A stretch of 34,878 nucleotides of DNA from an uncultured Caulobacteraceae bacterium (GCA_903923135.1 CAIXWN010000077.1:1-34878); one strand, 5' to 3'. Shown: positions 14,953-23,606, counted from the first letter of the stretch. A program made the numbers and translations. Notes: generated from the letters alone by a model not told the origin.

Positions 14953-16308
14953 ATGCGATTGAGCGGAAAGCCGAGCGAGACCGGCCCGGGGGTCACCACC
15001 TACGGCTATGCTGTCGCCGCCATGCTGGCGGTGGTCTACACCTGCAACTTCCTCGACCGGCAGCTGATGTCGATCCTGCAGGAATCCATCAAGGCCGACC
15101 TGCATCTCACCGACACCCAGCTGGGCATGGTCACCGGCCTGGCCTTCGCCCTGATTTACACCGTCGTCGGCATTCCCATCGCCTGGCTGGCCGACCGCGC
15201 GCACCGGGTGCGGATCATGGCCGCCGCCTGCGCCGTCTGGAGCCTCGCGTCGGCCGCCTGCGGCCTCGCAGTCAGCTTTCCGACCCTGGCCCTGGCGCGG
15301 CTGGGCGTGGGGCTGGGCGAAGCCGGCGGTTCGCCCCCCGCTTATTCGGTGATCGCCGACTACTTCCCGCCCCAGAAACGCGGCGTCGGCCTGGCCATCT
15401 ACGCCCTGGGCGTGCCCATCGGCACCATGTTCGGGTCCGGCGCCGGCGCCTGGATCGACAAACAGTACGGCTGGCGCACCGCCTTCTACGCCGTGGGAGC
15501 CCCCGGCCTGCTCCTCGCCCTGCTGGTCCTCGTCCTGGTTCGCGAGCCGCCGCGGGGTCGCTTCGACGCCAAGGCGCCCGGCGCCAGCCAGCACGCCGCG
15601 GGCCTGCCGCTGATGAGGACCATCGCCCTGTTCTTCACCAGCCGCACCCTGCTGCTCACCGGCCTCAGCAGCGGACTGTCGGCCTTCGTCGGCTACGCCA
15701 TGCTCAACTGGAGCCCCTCGTTCCTGATCCGCATCAAGCACATGGATCGCGCCGACCTGGCCCTCTATTACAGCCTGCTGGTGGGCGCGACCGGGGCGTT
15801 CGGCACCTTCGGCAGCGGCTGGCTGGTCGACCGGTTCGCGCGCCTCAGTTCCCGCGCCTACGCCCTGGTGCCCATGGCCGCCTTCGTGGTGTCCCTGCCG
15901 TTCTATCTGTTGTTCGTCTGGGCGCCGTCCTGGCCCCTGGCCCTGGCCTTCCTTGCAGCCCCGGCCCTGCTCAACAACATGTACCTCGCGCCGGCCATAA
16001 CCGTCGTGCAGAACGCCGTGCCGCCGGCGCAGCGCGGCGCCTCGTCGGCCATCCTGCTGTTCCTGCTCAACCTCATCGGCCTTGGCGGCGGGCCGGTGTT
16101 CATCGGCAAGCTCAGCGACATGCTCGCCCCGGCCGACGGCGCGCTGTCCCTGCAACTGGCGCTGTACGCCCTGGCGCCGTTCTTCGGGCTGACCATCCTC
16201 GCCCACTACGCGGCCTCCCGCTCCATCGCCCGTGACCAGGCGCTGCTGGCGGCTCTGCCGACGGCGCACGCCGCCGCTCCCGGAACCCCTTTCAGCGGGC
16301 CCCAGTGA
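14953..16308 (+). CDS. MFS transporter, spinster type
   Basis: 451 residues and twelve helices. FLDRQLMSILQESIKADLHLTDTQLGMVTGLAFALIYTVVGIPIAWLADRAHRVRI and GVGLGEAGGSPPAYSVIADYFPPQKRGVGLAIYALGVPIG are the N-terminal halves typical of spinster-like MFS proteins, a branch common in Caulobacterales and Sphingomonadales and thought to move hydrophobic or lipid-like compounds. The ligand is unknown. The start is taken at ATG 14953, next to GGGGGG; TTG 14959 is an alternative with better spacing. It is the second MFS in a row, 127 bases after the first, but the two are not tandem copies because their signatures differ. Confidence 0.9.
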   Translation: MRLSGKPSETGPGVTTYGYAVAAMLAVVYTCNFLDRQLMSILQESIKADLHLTDTQLGMVTGLAFALIYTVVGIPIAWLADRAHRVRIMAAACAVWSLASAACGLAVSFPTLALARLGVGLGEAGGSPPAYSVIADYFPPQKRGVGLAIYALGVPIGTMFGSGAGAWIDKQYGWRTAFYAVGAPGLLLALLVLVLVREPPRGRFDAKAPGASQHAAGLPLMRTIALFFTSRTLLLTGLSSGLSAFVGYAMLNWSPSFLIRIKHMDRADLALYYSLLVGATGAFGTFGSGWLVDRFARLSSRAYALVPMAAFVVSLPFYLLFVWAPSWPLALAFLAAPALLNNMYLAPAITVVQNAVPPAQRGASSAILLFLLNLIGLGGGPVFIGKLSDMLAPADGALSLQLALYALAPFFGLTILAHYAASRSIARDQALLAALPTAHAAAPGTPFSGPQ

Positions 16309-16375
16309 GTGTCAGGATCGCCGCGGCGGCGCCAACGCGATCGCCGGACCCATCACCATCAAGGACCTGCGGACC

Positions 16376-16705
16376 ATGCCCTGGCTGTTTCTCGCCGTCG
16401 GCATCGTGTCCGAGGTCGTGGCCACCTCGGCGCTCAAGGCGGCAGAGGGCTTCAGCCGGATCGGACCGTCGGCGCTGGTGCTCGTCGGCTACGGCACCTC
16501 ATTCTATTTCCTGTCGCTGACTCTGCGATCGATCCCGGTCGGCGTGGCCTACGCCATCTGGAGCGGGGTGGGCATGGCCCTCATTGGGGCGGTGGGCTGG
16601 GTCGTCTATCACCAGGCGCTCGACCGCGCGGCGCTGGCCGGCATGGCGCTGATCTTCGCCGGGGTGATGGTCCTGACCCTGTTCTCCAGGGCCGTCCCTC
16701 ACTGA
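16376..16705 (+). CDS. Small multidrug resistance (SMR) family exporter
   Basis: 109 residues with four transmembrane helices, the normal SMR size. Glu13 in LAVGIVSEVVATSALK is the essential proton/drug-binding glutamate, equivalent to EmrE Glu14, and AYAIWSGVGMALIGAVGW carries the conserved Trp-containing helix 3. The Ile-Trp-Ser-Gly form places it with the Qac/EmrE type rather than the guanidinium exporters. It works as an antiparallel homodimer in the inner membrane, exporting cationic compounds against protons. The frame is open upstream to 16232, but the ATG at 16376 restores the standard N-terminus. It follows the spinster MFS by 67 bases and converges with the methyltransferase gene. 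Confidence 0.93.
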   Translation: MPWLFLAVGIVSEVVATSALKAAEGFSRIGPSALVLVGYGTSFYFLSLTLRSIPVGVAYAIWSGVGMALIGAVGWVVYHQALDRAALAGMALIFAGVMVLTLFSRAVPH

Positions 16706-16723
16706 GCGCCTCCGGGGCCGGCC

Positions 16724-17287
16724 CTAACTCGGCGCCGGTTTCCTGGCGTCGGCGATGAGGGAGACGAAGCCCAGACGGCCGTCGGCGTTGCGATGGTCAA
16801 GGCGCAGGGACCGGTAGACCGGCCCGGTGTCGGGGTCCCACGGCCGGTGATGAAACCGCCCGGCCGCGTCGCAGTATTCGAGAAGCTCCACCTCGAAGCC
16901 GGCTCCGGCTAGAACATCCGTCAGCAGGCGGTGGTCATAGACGAGCCTGTGGTCCGCGGCCGGATGGTCCGGCGGGCCCGGGCCGCCCACCTGCACGGCG
17001 GTCTGGTAAACGGGGTCCGGAAAGTTGGCGTCGGGAACGGCCACGCGCAGGAAGCCGCCGGGCCTCAGGAAGTCAAAGCAGATCGCCGCAGCGCTTCGTC
17101 CTTCGGCCTCGGTGAGGTGCTCGAACACATGTTCGCACAACAGCGCGTCGGCGCGGCGTTCGCCGAACCAGGCCCGCCAGGTCTTCCGGTCGCACAGGTC
17201 CAGCTGTTCTCGGTGTGTGGGAACCCAGCCGTCCCAGCGCTGCGCTCCGGCCCCGATGATCACCCTCAGCGGGCCGGTCCCGTCCAC
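16724..17287 (-). CDS. SAM-dependent methyltransferase-like protein
   Basis: 187 residues. LRVIIGAGAQRWDGWVPTHREQLDL replaces the usual glycine-rich motif I, ALLCEHVFEHLT is the conserved post-II helix of methyltransferases of the COG4627 type (predicted methyltransferase in glycan clusters), and FLRPGGFLRVAVPDANFPDP is the following strand. The C-terminus GFEVELLEYCDAAGRFHHRPWD is also typical. The acceptor is unknown. The GTG at 17287 has no clear ribosome site, and a CTG at 17296 would extend it slightly. It lies 24 bases after the aldehyde dehydrogenase stop, so probably belongs to the same transcript although the functions differ. Confidence 0.8.
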   Translation of the reverse strand: MDGTGPLRVIIGAGAQRWDGWVPTHREQLDLCDRKTWRAWFGERRADALLCEHVFEHLTEAEGRSAAAICFDFLRPGGFLRVAVPDANFPDPVYQTAVQVGGPGPPDHPAADHRLVYDHRLLTDVLAGAGFEVELLEYCDAAGRFHHRPWDPDTGPVYRSLRLDHRNADGRLGFVSLIADARKPAPS

Positions 17288-17311
17288 GGCGGCCAGGCGC
17301 GCGGCAGACCG

Positions 17312-18751
17312 CTACAGCGGCCGGCGGCGGATCACCAGGTTGCGGATCTCGGTCATGTCTTCCATGGCGAAGCGCACACCCTCGCGGCCGAGGCCGGAGT
17401 CCTTCACCCCGCCATAGGGCATGTTGTCGACGCGGTAGCTGGGTACGTCGCCGATCACCACCCCGCCTACATCCAGCCGATCCCAGGCGGTGAGCATCTT
17501 TTCCAGATCGCGGGTGAACACCCCGGCCTGCAGCCCGAAATGGGAGTCATTGACCTCGTCCAGCGCCGCCTCGAAATCATCAAAGGCGCTGAGGATGGCC
17601 ACCGGGCCGAAGGCCTCCTCGTCGCGGATCTTGCAGCCCGCCGGCACGTCTTCCAGCAGGGTGGCCTGAAGCATGGCTCCGTCCCGGCGACCGCCGCAGA
17701 GCACTGTGGCGCCCTTGAGCCGGGCCTCCTCGATCCAGCCGTCCAGGCGGCGGGCCTCCTTCTCGTCGATCATCGGACCTATGAAGGTGTCCTCGTTCTT
17801 GGGATCGCCGCAGATCAGATCGCGGGCCTTGGCCACCAGGATCGCTTTCAGCTCCTCATAGACCGCCGTGTGGATGATGATCCTCTGCACGCCGATGCAC
17901 GACTGGCCCGACTGATAGAAGGCGCCGAAGATGATTCTCTCCGAAGCGTCGGCCAGGTCCGCATCCCGGTCGACGATCACCGCGGCGTTGCCGCCGAGCT
18001 CCAGAACAACTTTCTTCTTGCCGCAGCGGGCCTTGAGGTCCCAGCCCACGTCCGGAGAGCCGGTGAAGGACAGCAGCTTCAGCCGGTCGTCGGTGGTGAA
18101 CAGGTCGGCGCCGTCGCGGCTGGCCGGCAGGATGGAAAAGGCGCCCCTGGGCAGGTTGGTCTCCGCGAGGACCTCGCCGATGATGATCGCGCCCAGCGGC
18201 GTGCGGGAGGCGGGCTTCATCACGAACGGGCAGCCGACGGCCAGGGCCGGGGCGATCTTGTGCGCGGCCAGATTGAGCGGAAAATTGAACGGCGAGATGA
18301 ACGAACAGGGCCCGATCGGCACCCGTTTCCACATGCCCTGGTAGCCCTTCGCCCGGGGCGAGATGTCCAGGGGCTGGACCTCGCCGGTCATCCGCACCGA
18401 TTCCTCGGCGGCAATGCGGAAGGTGTCGATCAGGCGGCCAACCTCGCCGCGCGAATCCTTGATCGGCTTGCCGGCCTCGACGCAAAGGGCCAGGGCCAGT
18501 TCCTCGGCCCGCTCGGTAAAGCGGGTGACGCAGTGGGCCAGCACGGCCTGACGTTCATAGGAGGCCATCCGCGCCATGGGCTCGGCCGCCTCGACCGCCG
18601 CGGCGATGCCGGCGTCGATCATGGCGGCGTCGGCCAGGGCGACGCGGGTGGCCACCTGGCCGGTGAACTTGTCGGTCACCGCCAGGTCCTGATTGGGCGT
18701 CAGGGCCTCATTGGCCAGATAGAGCGGATAGCTGGGCTGCAGGGCGGTCAT
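17312..18751 (-). CDS. NAD(P)-dependent aldehyde dehydrogenase
   Basis: 479 residues of the aldehyde dehydrogenase superfamily. Catalytic Cys285 in GQSCIGVQ, general-base Glu251 in VLELGGN and oxyanion Asn156 in SPFNFPLN are all present, as are MKPASRTPLG and LSFTGSPDVG. The pattern is closest, by eye, to lactaldehyde, glycolaldehyde or phosphonoacetaldehyde-type dehydrogenases rather than to betaine or succinate-semialdehyde enzymes, but the substrate is not provable. AGGA stands before ATG 18751. It follows the AlsS-like gene by 137 bases on the same strand, suggesting linked metabolism of an aldehyde or a 2-oxo acid. Confidence 0.94.
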   Translation of the reverse strand: MTALQPSYPLYLANEALTPNQDLAVTDKFTGQVATRVALADAAMIDAGIAAAVEAAEPMARMASYERQAVLAHCVTRFTERAEELALALCVEAGKPIKDSRGEVGRLIDTFRIAAEESVRMTGEVQPLDISPRAKGYQGMWKRVPIGPCSFISPFNFPLNLAAHKIAPALAVGCPFVMKPASRTPLGAIIIGEVLAETNLPRGAFSILPASRDGADLFTTDDRLKLLSFTGSPDVGWDLKARCGKKKVVLELGGNAAVIVDRDADLADASERIIFGAFYQSGQSCIGVQRIIIHTAVYEELKAILVAKARDLICGDPKNEDTFIGPMIDEKEARRLDGWIEEARLKGATVLCGGRRDGAMLQATLLEDVPAGCKIRDEEAFGPVAILSAFDDFEAALDEVNDSHFGLQAGVFTRDLEKMLTAWDRLDVGGVVIGDVPSYRVDNMPYGGVKDSGLGREGVRFAMEDMTEIRNLVIRRRPL

Positions 18752-18819
18752 GGCGAGAGGTCCTGAGGCAAGGGTTCAGTGCGACGAGGTCGTCTATGGG
18801 GTGCCGGCGCCTGAGTCAG

Positions 18820-18835
18820 CGGACCTGACGGTCCG
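18820..18835. repeat. Short hairpin between the aldehyde dehydrogenase and AlsS-like genes
   Basis: CGGACC-TGAC-GGTCCG: 6-bp perfect arms with a 4-base loop, without a T-run. It may modulate readthrough of the minus-strand transcript; its role is not clear. Confidence 0.3.
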
Positions 18836-18888
18836 ATGGCCCAGGGCGGGTTCCGGGCGCCGGAAGCGCCGGGCGGGCCTGCGGGTCG

Positions 18889-20535
18889 TCAGACGGCCGC
18901 GCTGACCTGCTTGATCTCCTTGTTGAGGATCCGGTCGTTCTCCGAGTAGTCCATCGGCACCTCGATCAGCTGGACCCCCGGGGCGTCGAGGCACTGCGAG
19001 AGCAACTCGGTCAGGTGCGCGGCGCTGGTCACGCGATGGCCAGTGGCGCCATAGCTTTCGGCGTATTTGACAAAGTCCGGGTTGCCGTAGGTCAGCCCCC
19101 AGTCCTTGAAGCCCATGTTGGCCTGTTTCCAGCGGATCATGCCGTAGCTGTTGTCGTTGAGGATCAGCACGACAATGTTGAGCTTCAGCCGGACGGCCGT
19201 CTCCATCTCCTGGCTGTTCATCATGAAGCCGCCGTCGCCGCAGATCGCCATGACCTTGCGGTCGGGATAGACCATCGAGGAGGCCATGGCCGACGGCAGG
19301 CCGGCGCCCATGGTGGCGAGGGCGTTGTCCAGCAGCACGGTGTTGGGCGCGTGGGCGTGGTAGTTGCGGGCGAACCAGATCTTATAGACGCCGTTGTCGA
19401 GGCAGATGATGCCGTCGGAGGGCATCGCCTTTCGCACCTGATCCACCAGGAACGGCGGGAAGATCGGGCAGCGGGTGTCGCCGGAATACTGGGCGGCGTG
19501 GGCCACCTCGGCCTCGCGCGCCTTCATCATTTTCGAGAAGTCCCAACTCTTGTTGGGCAGAATGTCTTCCTTCATTTGCCAGATGGCGTTGGCGATATCG
19601 CCCACGACCTCGATCTGCGGGAAGTAGACCGGGTCGACCTCGGCGCTGCGGAAGCTGACGTGGATAACCTCCGCGGTGCCTTTCTGCATGAAGAACGGCG
19701 GCTTCTCGATGACGTCGTGACCGACATTGATGATCACGTCCGCCGAGGCGATGGCCCGGTGGACGAAATCCCCACCCGAAAGGGCGGCGCAGCCGACGAA
19801 CTTGGGATGATCCTCGTCGATGACGCCCTTGCCGAGCTGGGTGGTGAGGAAGGGAATGCCCGTCTTCTCGACGAACTGCGACAGCATCCGGCTGGTCATC
19901 GCCCGGTTGCCGCCGGCGCCGATCACCAGCAACGGCGACTTGGCGCCCTCGATCTTCTTCACCGCGGCGCGGACGGCCTTGGGGTCGGCGGCGGGCCGCC
20001 GCGACAGGCTGGCCGGGATCGGCAGGGAATCGGTCTCCTCGTCGGCGATGTCCTCGGGAAACTCGATGTGCACGGCCCCGGGCTTTTCCTCCTGGGCCAG
20101 GCGGAAGGCCTCGCGGACGCGGGATGGGATGTTGTCGGCCGAGGCCATCTGATGGGTGAACTTGGTGATCGGCCGCATCATGTCGACCACGTCGAGGATC
20201 TGGAACCGGCCCTGCTTGGAGCTCTTGATGGGCTTCTGGCCGGTGATCATCATCATCGGCATGCCGCCCAGCTGGGCGTAGGCCGCGGCGGTGACGAAGT
20301 TGGTCGCGCCCGGGCCCAGGGTCGCCATGCAGACCCCGGCCTTGCCCGTATGGCGGCCGTAGGTGGCGGCCATGAAGCCGGCCGCCTGCTCGTGGCGGTT
20401 GAGGATCAGCTTGATCTTGGTCGAGCGCGACAGACTGTCGAGGAAATCCAGGTTCTCTTCACCCGGAACGCCGAACATGTACTCGACGCCTTCCTCCTCC
20501 AGACACTTAACAAACAGATCCGATGCTTTGGTCAT
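18889..20535 (-). CDS. AlsS-like thiamine-diphosphate enzyme (acetolactate synthase family)
   Basis: 548 residues with the three-domain acetolactate synthase build. The N-terminal FGVPGEENLDFLDS and catalytic Glu49 (RHEQAAGF) act on the cofactor ring. The C-terminal binding motif starts GDGG at 433 and ends in LNDNS at 459-463. LTYGNPDFVKYAESYGATG and VPMDYSEN at the end closely resemble catabolic AlsS rather than IlvB. No regulatory subunit gene and no acetolactate decarboxylase gene are present. It may therefore make acetolactate, or act as another 2-oxo acid or hydroxyacyl lyase whose aldehyde is oxidised by the adjacent dehydrogenase. The start is ATG 20535 with AGGGGGA ahead; the frame is open further upstream, but that region is not protein-like. 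Confidence 0.9.
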   Translation of the reverse strand: MTKASDLFVKCLEEEGVEYMFGVPGEENLDFLDSLSRSTKIKLILNRHEQAAGFMAATYGRHTGKAGVCMATLGPGATNFVTAAAYAQLGGMPMMMITGQKPIKSSKQGRFQILDVVDMMRPITKFTHQMASADNIPSRVREAFRLAQEEKPGAVHIEFPEDIADEETDSLPIPASLSRRPAADPKAVRAAVKKIEGAKSPLLVIGAGGNRAMTSRMLSQFVEKTGIPFLTTQLGKGVIDEDHPKFVGCAALSGGDFVHRAIASADVIINVGHDVIEKPPFFMQKGTAEVIHVSFRSAEVDPVYFPQIEVVGDIANAIWQMKEDILPNKSWDFSKMMKAREAEVAHAAQYSGDTRCPIFPPFLVDQVRKAMPSDGIICLDNGVYKIWFARNYHAHAPNTVLLDNALATMGAGLPSAMASSMVYPDRKVMAICGDGGFMMNSQEMETAVRLKLNIVVLILNDNSYGMIRWKQANMGFKDWGLTYGNPDFVKYAESYGATGHRVTSAAHLTELLSQCLDAPGVQLIEVPMDYSENDRILNKEIKQVSAAV

Positions 20536-20692
20536 GCCATGTTCCCCCTGAAAGCCGTCGACCCCCGGCGCGGTCGGAACACAGCCCCTCGGTTGCGCCC
20601 TCTTCGCCGAATTCTCTCGACGAGGGTTGAACCATGGATCGCGGTTCTCGGCCAGAGGTGAGGCCGCTGAACTTGCGAACAATACTCATCCT

Positions 20693-22144
20693 TTAGGCGG
20701 AAAGGCGCTCCAGCGCCTGTCCGGCGGTGCGCGGGCCGAGCAGCCCCACCGCCGCGATCACCACCGCCATGGCCAGGGCGATGAAGGCGAAGACGCCCGG
20801 CGCGCCGAAGCCGGTCAGCAGGGCGGCGATGATGAAGCTTGAGAACACCGTCGAGAGGCGGCTCCAGGCGTAGACAAAACCCACCGCCGAGGCCCGCATG
20901 CGCGTGGGGTAAAGCTCGGTCTGATAGGCGTGATAGGCGTAGGACATCAGGTTGTTGGAAAACGTCACCCCGACGCCCAGGGCGATCAGGGCGGCGGGCG
21001 CAGTCTGGCCGGCGAAGACCAGGCCCAGGACGGCGGTGGCGGTGGCGGCGGCGATGATCTGCGTCTTGCGCTCGAAGCGGTCGGCGAGGATCGAACACAG
21101 AAGCGGACCCAGGGGGTAGGCCGCGGCGATGGCGAAGGCGTAGCCCAGGCTGTGGGTCACCGAATGACCCCGGGCGGCGATCAGCGACGGCGCCCAGTTG
21201 CCGAAGCCATAAAAGCCTATGGCTTGGAAGACGTTGAAGATCACCAGCATGGCCGTGCGCCTGCGGTAGGCCGGGGCGAAGGCCTCGGCCAGCCGGCCGG
21301 GCGCGGCCACAGCGGTGGCCGGAGTCGCCGGAGCGGTTTCGGGGCCGGCCGGGGGCGGTGCGGGGCGGCCCTCCAGTCGCCGGACAATGGCGTCTGCCTC
21401 ACGCAGGCGGCCGCAGCGCTCCAGCCAGCGCGGTGATTCCGGCAGAGCGGCGCGGATCAACCAGACCACACCCGCGCCGCTGGCCCCGATGATCATCACC
21501 CACCGCCAGCCGGCCACGCCCATGGGGCTCAGCGGCAGCAGCCGCCAGCAGGCGAAGGCCACCGCCGGCACGGCGAGGAACTGCACCGACTGGTTGATGG
21601 CGAACGCCCTCCCGCGCAAACGGGCGGGAGCGATTTCCGAGACGTAGGCGTCGATGGTCACCAGCTCCACGCCGATGCCGATCCCGGCGATCAGGCGCCA
21701 GAGGTCGAGTTGCAGGGCGGTGTGGGCGGCGGCCATGGCCAGGGTGGCGGCGGCGTACCAGACCAGGGAGGCGGTGAAGATCGCCCGGCGGCCGAAGCGA
21801 TCGGCCACCCGGGCGAAGGTCGCCGTGCCGATGAACAGCCCCAGGAAGGTCGCCGCGGCGAAGGTGGCCTGATCGCTCTGGCCAAACAGGCCGGCCCGGC
21901 CCTCGTGGAACAGGCCGGCGTGGACCAGCCCCGGTGCGATATAGGCGGTCATCATCAGGTCGTAGAACTCGAAGCAGCCGCCGAGGGAGACCAGCAGGAT
22001 CAGTCGCCAGACCGGCCAGGCCGAGGGCAGGGCGTCCAGCCGCGCGCCGATCGACCCGGCGGCGTCGGGCGGCTCAGACTTCCCACTCCCGGAAGCCTGC
22101 GCCTCTGCTATAGGCGCGGCGAGAAAACGGGCGGGGCCTGACAT
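20693..22144 (-). CDS. MFS transporter, sugar-porter/NiaP-like
   Basis: 483 residues and twelve helices. LGGCFEFYDLMMTAYIAPGL with the helix 1 Asp, ADRFGRRAIFTASL, then IAPARLRGRAFAINQSVQFL and LPESPRWLERCGRLREAD are the classic sugar-porter style landmarks (G-R-R loop, PESPRWL). A 44-residue soluble N-terminus precedes the first helix. The substrate is probably a small organic acid or vitamin-like compound, but this is not proven. The ATG at 22144 overlaps the divergent thioesterase ATG (CATG at 22142-22145), so any promoter for it must lie inside the thioesterase gene, or its true start lies further in. The AlsS-like gene follows after 157 bases on the same strand. Confidence 0.87.
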   Translation of the reverse strand: MSGPARFLAAPIAEAQASGSGKSEPPDAAGSIGARLDALPSAWPVWRLILLVSLGGCFEFYDLMMTAYIAPGLVHAGLFHEGRAGLFGQSDQATFAAATFLGLFIGTATFARVADRFGRRAIFTASLVWYAAATLAMAAAHTALQLDLWRLIAGIGIGVELVTIDAYVSEIAPARLRGRAFAINQSVQFLAVPAVAFACWRLLPLSPMGVAGWRWVMIIGASGAGVVWLIRAALPESPRWLERCGRLREADAIVRRLEGRPAPPPAGPETAPATPATAVAAPGRLAEAFAPAYRRRTAMLVIFNVFQAIGFYGFGNWAPSLIAARGHSVTHSLGYAFAIAAAYPLGPLLCSILADRFERKTQIIAAATATAVLGLVFAGQTAPAALIALGVGVTFSNNLMSYAYHAYQTELYPTRMRASAVGFVYAWSRLSTVFSSFIIAALLTGFGAPGVFAFIALAMAVVIAAVGLLGPRTAGQALERLSA

Positions 22145-22964
22145 GACCAGACACTTCTTCGATCTTCGCGCCACGCACAATCCTCATCGCTGGTTCCTGC
22201 CTCTGCACGAGGGGCTGTGCGTGGGCCCGCCGGGGAAGACCTTCATGTTCGGCGGGGTGGGTCTGGCCGCGGCCATCGGGGCCATGGAGGGCACCTGCAA
22301 GCGACCGGTGATCTGGGCCACGGCCCAATACCTGTCCTACGCCCGACCGCCATCGATCGTCGATCTGGACGTCCGGGTTCCGGCCGATGGTCGCTACACC
22401 AGCCAGGCGCGGGTTATCGCCCACGTGGGCGACAAGGAGATTCTCACCGTCAACGCCGCCCTGGGCGAACGGCCCAGCGATCTGGACCATCAGTGGACCC
22501 AGGCGCCCGAAGCGCCGCCGCCGGAAGACTGCGAAGAGAGCGAGCGGTGGCGGGCCGACGTGGAGGACCTGCACAGCCAGATCGAGGTGCGGGTGGCGCG
22601 CGGCTGGCACCGCCGCTCCTCCAGTCCGGCCGGCCTCAGCGATGACGGGCGGGTGGTCCTGTGGATCCGGCCGCGCGGCGGCCACGAAGTCGACTCCACC
22701 ATGCTGGCGATCATGGCCGACCATGTGCCCTCCGGCGTCGGCCACGCCCTGGGCCGCAACGCCGGCGGCAACAGCCTGGACAACACCATCCGCTTCCTGA
22801 AGATCGTGCCCACAGAGTGGGTGCTGTGCGATGTCACTATCGTCGGCGTCGCCAACGGCGTGGCCCACGGCTCCATGCGCCTGTACGCCCAGGACGGCCG
22901 CCTGATGGCCATCGCCAGTCAGTCGATGATCCTGCGCATCCGCGAGGACGAGCCGGCCGGGTGA
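22143..22964 (+). CDS. Acyl-CoA thioesterase, TesB-like double hotdog
   Basis: 273 residues with two hotdog domains. The N-terminal HNPHRWFLPLHEGLCVGPPGKTFMFGGVGLAAAIGAMEG is the usual start of this group, and QYLSYARPPSIVDLDVRVPADGRYTSQARVIAHVGDKEILTVNAALG completes the first hotdog. In the second, SLDNTIRFLKI contains the Asp that matches the TesB catalytic aspartate (SLDHSMWF in E. coli). It hydrolyses acyl-CoA to free acid and CoA in the cytoplasm. The start at 22143 is supported by the family N-terminus and a GGCGGGG upstream. Its start codon overlaps the divergent MFS start. No acyl-CoA dehydrogenase gene is adjacent. Confidence 0.9.
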   Translation: MTRHFFDLRATHNPHRWFLPLHEGLCVGPPGKTFMFGGVGLAAAIGAMEGTCKRPVIWATAQYLSYARPPSIVDLDVRVPADGRYTSQARVIAHVGDKEILTVNAALGERPSDLDHQWTQAPEAPPPEDCEESERWRADVEDLHSQIEVRVARGWHRRSSSPAGLSDDGRVVLWIRPRGGHEVDSTMLAIMADHVPSGVGHALGRNAGGNSLDNTIRFLKIVPTEWVLCDVTIVGVANGVAHGSMRLYAQDGRLMAIASQSMILRIREDEPAG

Positions 22965-22988
22965 CCCCCGACCGGCGCCGCCGGCGGC

Positions 22989-23606
22989 CTACATCGGCGG
23001 CGGCGCGCCCTTTTCGCCCACCACCAGAGTGTCGGTGGCGAGGCCGCCGTCCGGACGCTTCGCCGCGACGGCGAAGACGTGAACGCCGGGCTTGATCATG
23101 GCGCGGTCGCCGGGGCCCATCTCCACGACCCGGGCCGACGGCGGCACCACGACGGTGTGGGTCCCGCCCGGATAGGACACCTCGATGGTGTCGCCCTTGG
23201 GACCCTTGACGACCTTGCCGACGTCGCCGTTGGTCATCATCGAATGAGGTTTGAGGTCCCAGTCATAGTGGCCGGCGCCCATTTTCACACCGGGCGGGAA
23301 GACGTGCACCTCCAGCGACCGCCCGGTGCCGTCGGGCTTTTCGACCGTGGTTGTGCCGATGAAGCTGCCCGCGGTGATGGCGCTCATGGTCACCGTTTTC
23401 AGCGCCGCCACGCGCCAGGTCGGGGCCAGTTTGACGGTGATCGGCGTGCCGGATTTCAACCGGATCACCACGCTGTCGGCGGAGAGCGAGGTGACCACTC
23501 CGCGCACGTGCTGCGGACCGTCCTGGGCCGAGGCGGTGAGGCCGCCGCCCAGCAAAGCGCTGCAGAACGCCGCCGCCGCGACAGCGCCCTTGAGATAGGA
23601 TTTCAT
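22989..23606 (-). CDS. Periplasmic protein with internal duplication, unknown function
   Basis: 205 residues. A signal peptide (MKSYLKGAVAAAAFCSALLGGGLTASA) precedes two similar beta-rich repeats. The first runs about residues 35-105 (VVIRLKSGTPITVKLAPTWRV ... VEKPDGTGRSLEVHVFP). The second runs about 130-200 (TIEVSYPGGTHTVVVPPSARV ... AAKRPDGGLATDTLVVGE). Both share a D-S/T-hydrophobic strand, a G-T-hydrophobic strand, a P-x-x-R-V turn and a K-x-DG turn, so they look like duplicated OB-like or DUF5666-like barrels. Its partner is unknown. The ATG at 23606 has GAGGGG about 9 bases ahead. It stands alone, diverging from the SixA gene across a 210-base gap. Confidence 0.8.
   Translation of the reverse strand: MKSYLKGAVAAAAFCSALLGGGLTASAQDGPQHVRGVVTSLSADSVVIRLKSGTPITVKLAPTWRVAALKTVTMSAITAGSFIGTTTVEKPDGTGRSLEVHVFPPGVKMGAGHYDWDLKPHSMMTNGDVGKVVKGPKGDTIEVSYPGGTHTVVVPPSARVVEMGPGDRAMIKPGVHVFAVAAKRPDGGLATDTLVVGEKGAPPPM

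Noticed and set aside
14896-16269. 457-codon minus frame opposite the spinster MFS gene
   Set aside because: Low-complexity Gly/Glu/Gln-rich antisense of a high-GC gene; the plus-strand MFS is clear.
16931-18766. 611-codon plus frame opposite the aldehyde dehydrogenase and methyltransferase genes
   Set aside because: Antisense shadow with no motif; the minus-strand enzymes have full catalytic residues.
19015-20661. 548-codon plus frame opposite the AlsS-like gene
   Set aside because: His/Asp/Gly-rich shadow of a conserved enzyme on the other strand.
22107-22114. GCTATAGG as a -10 for the thioesterase gene
   Set aside because: Partial match only and no -35 at the right distance, so not listed as a promoter.
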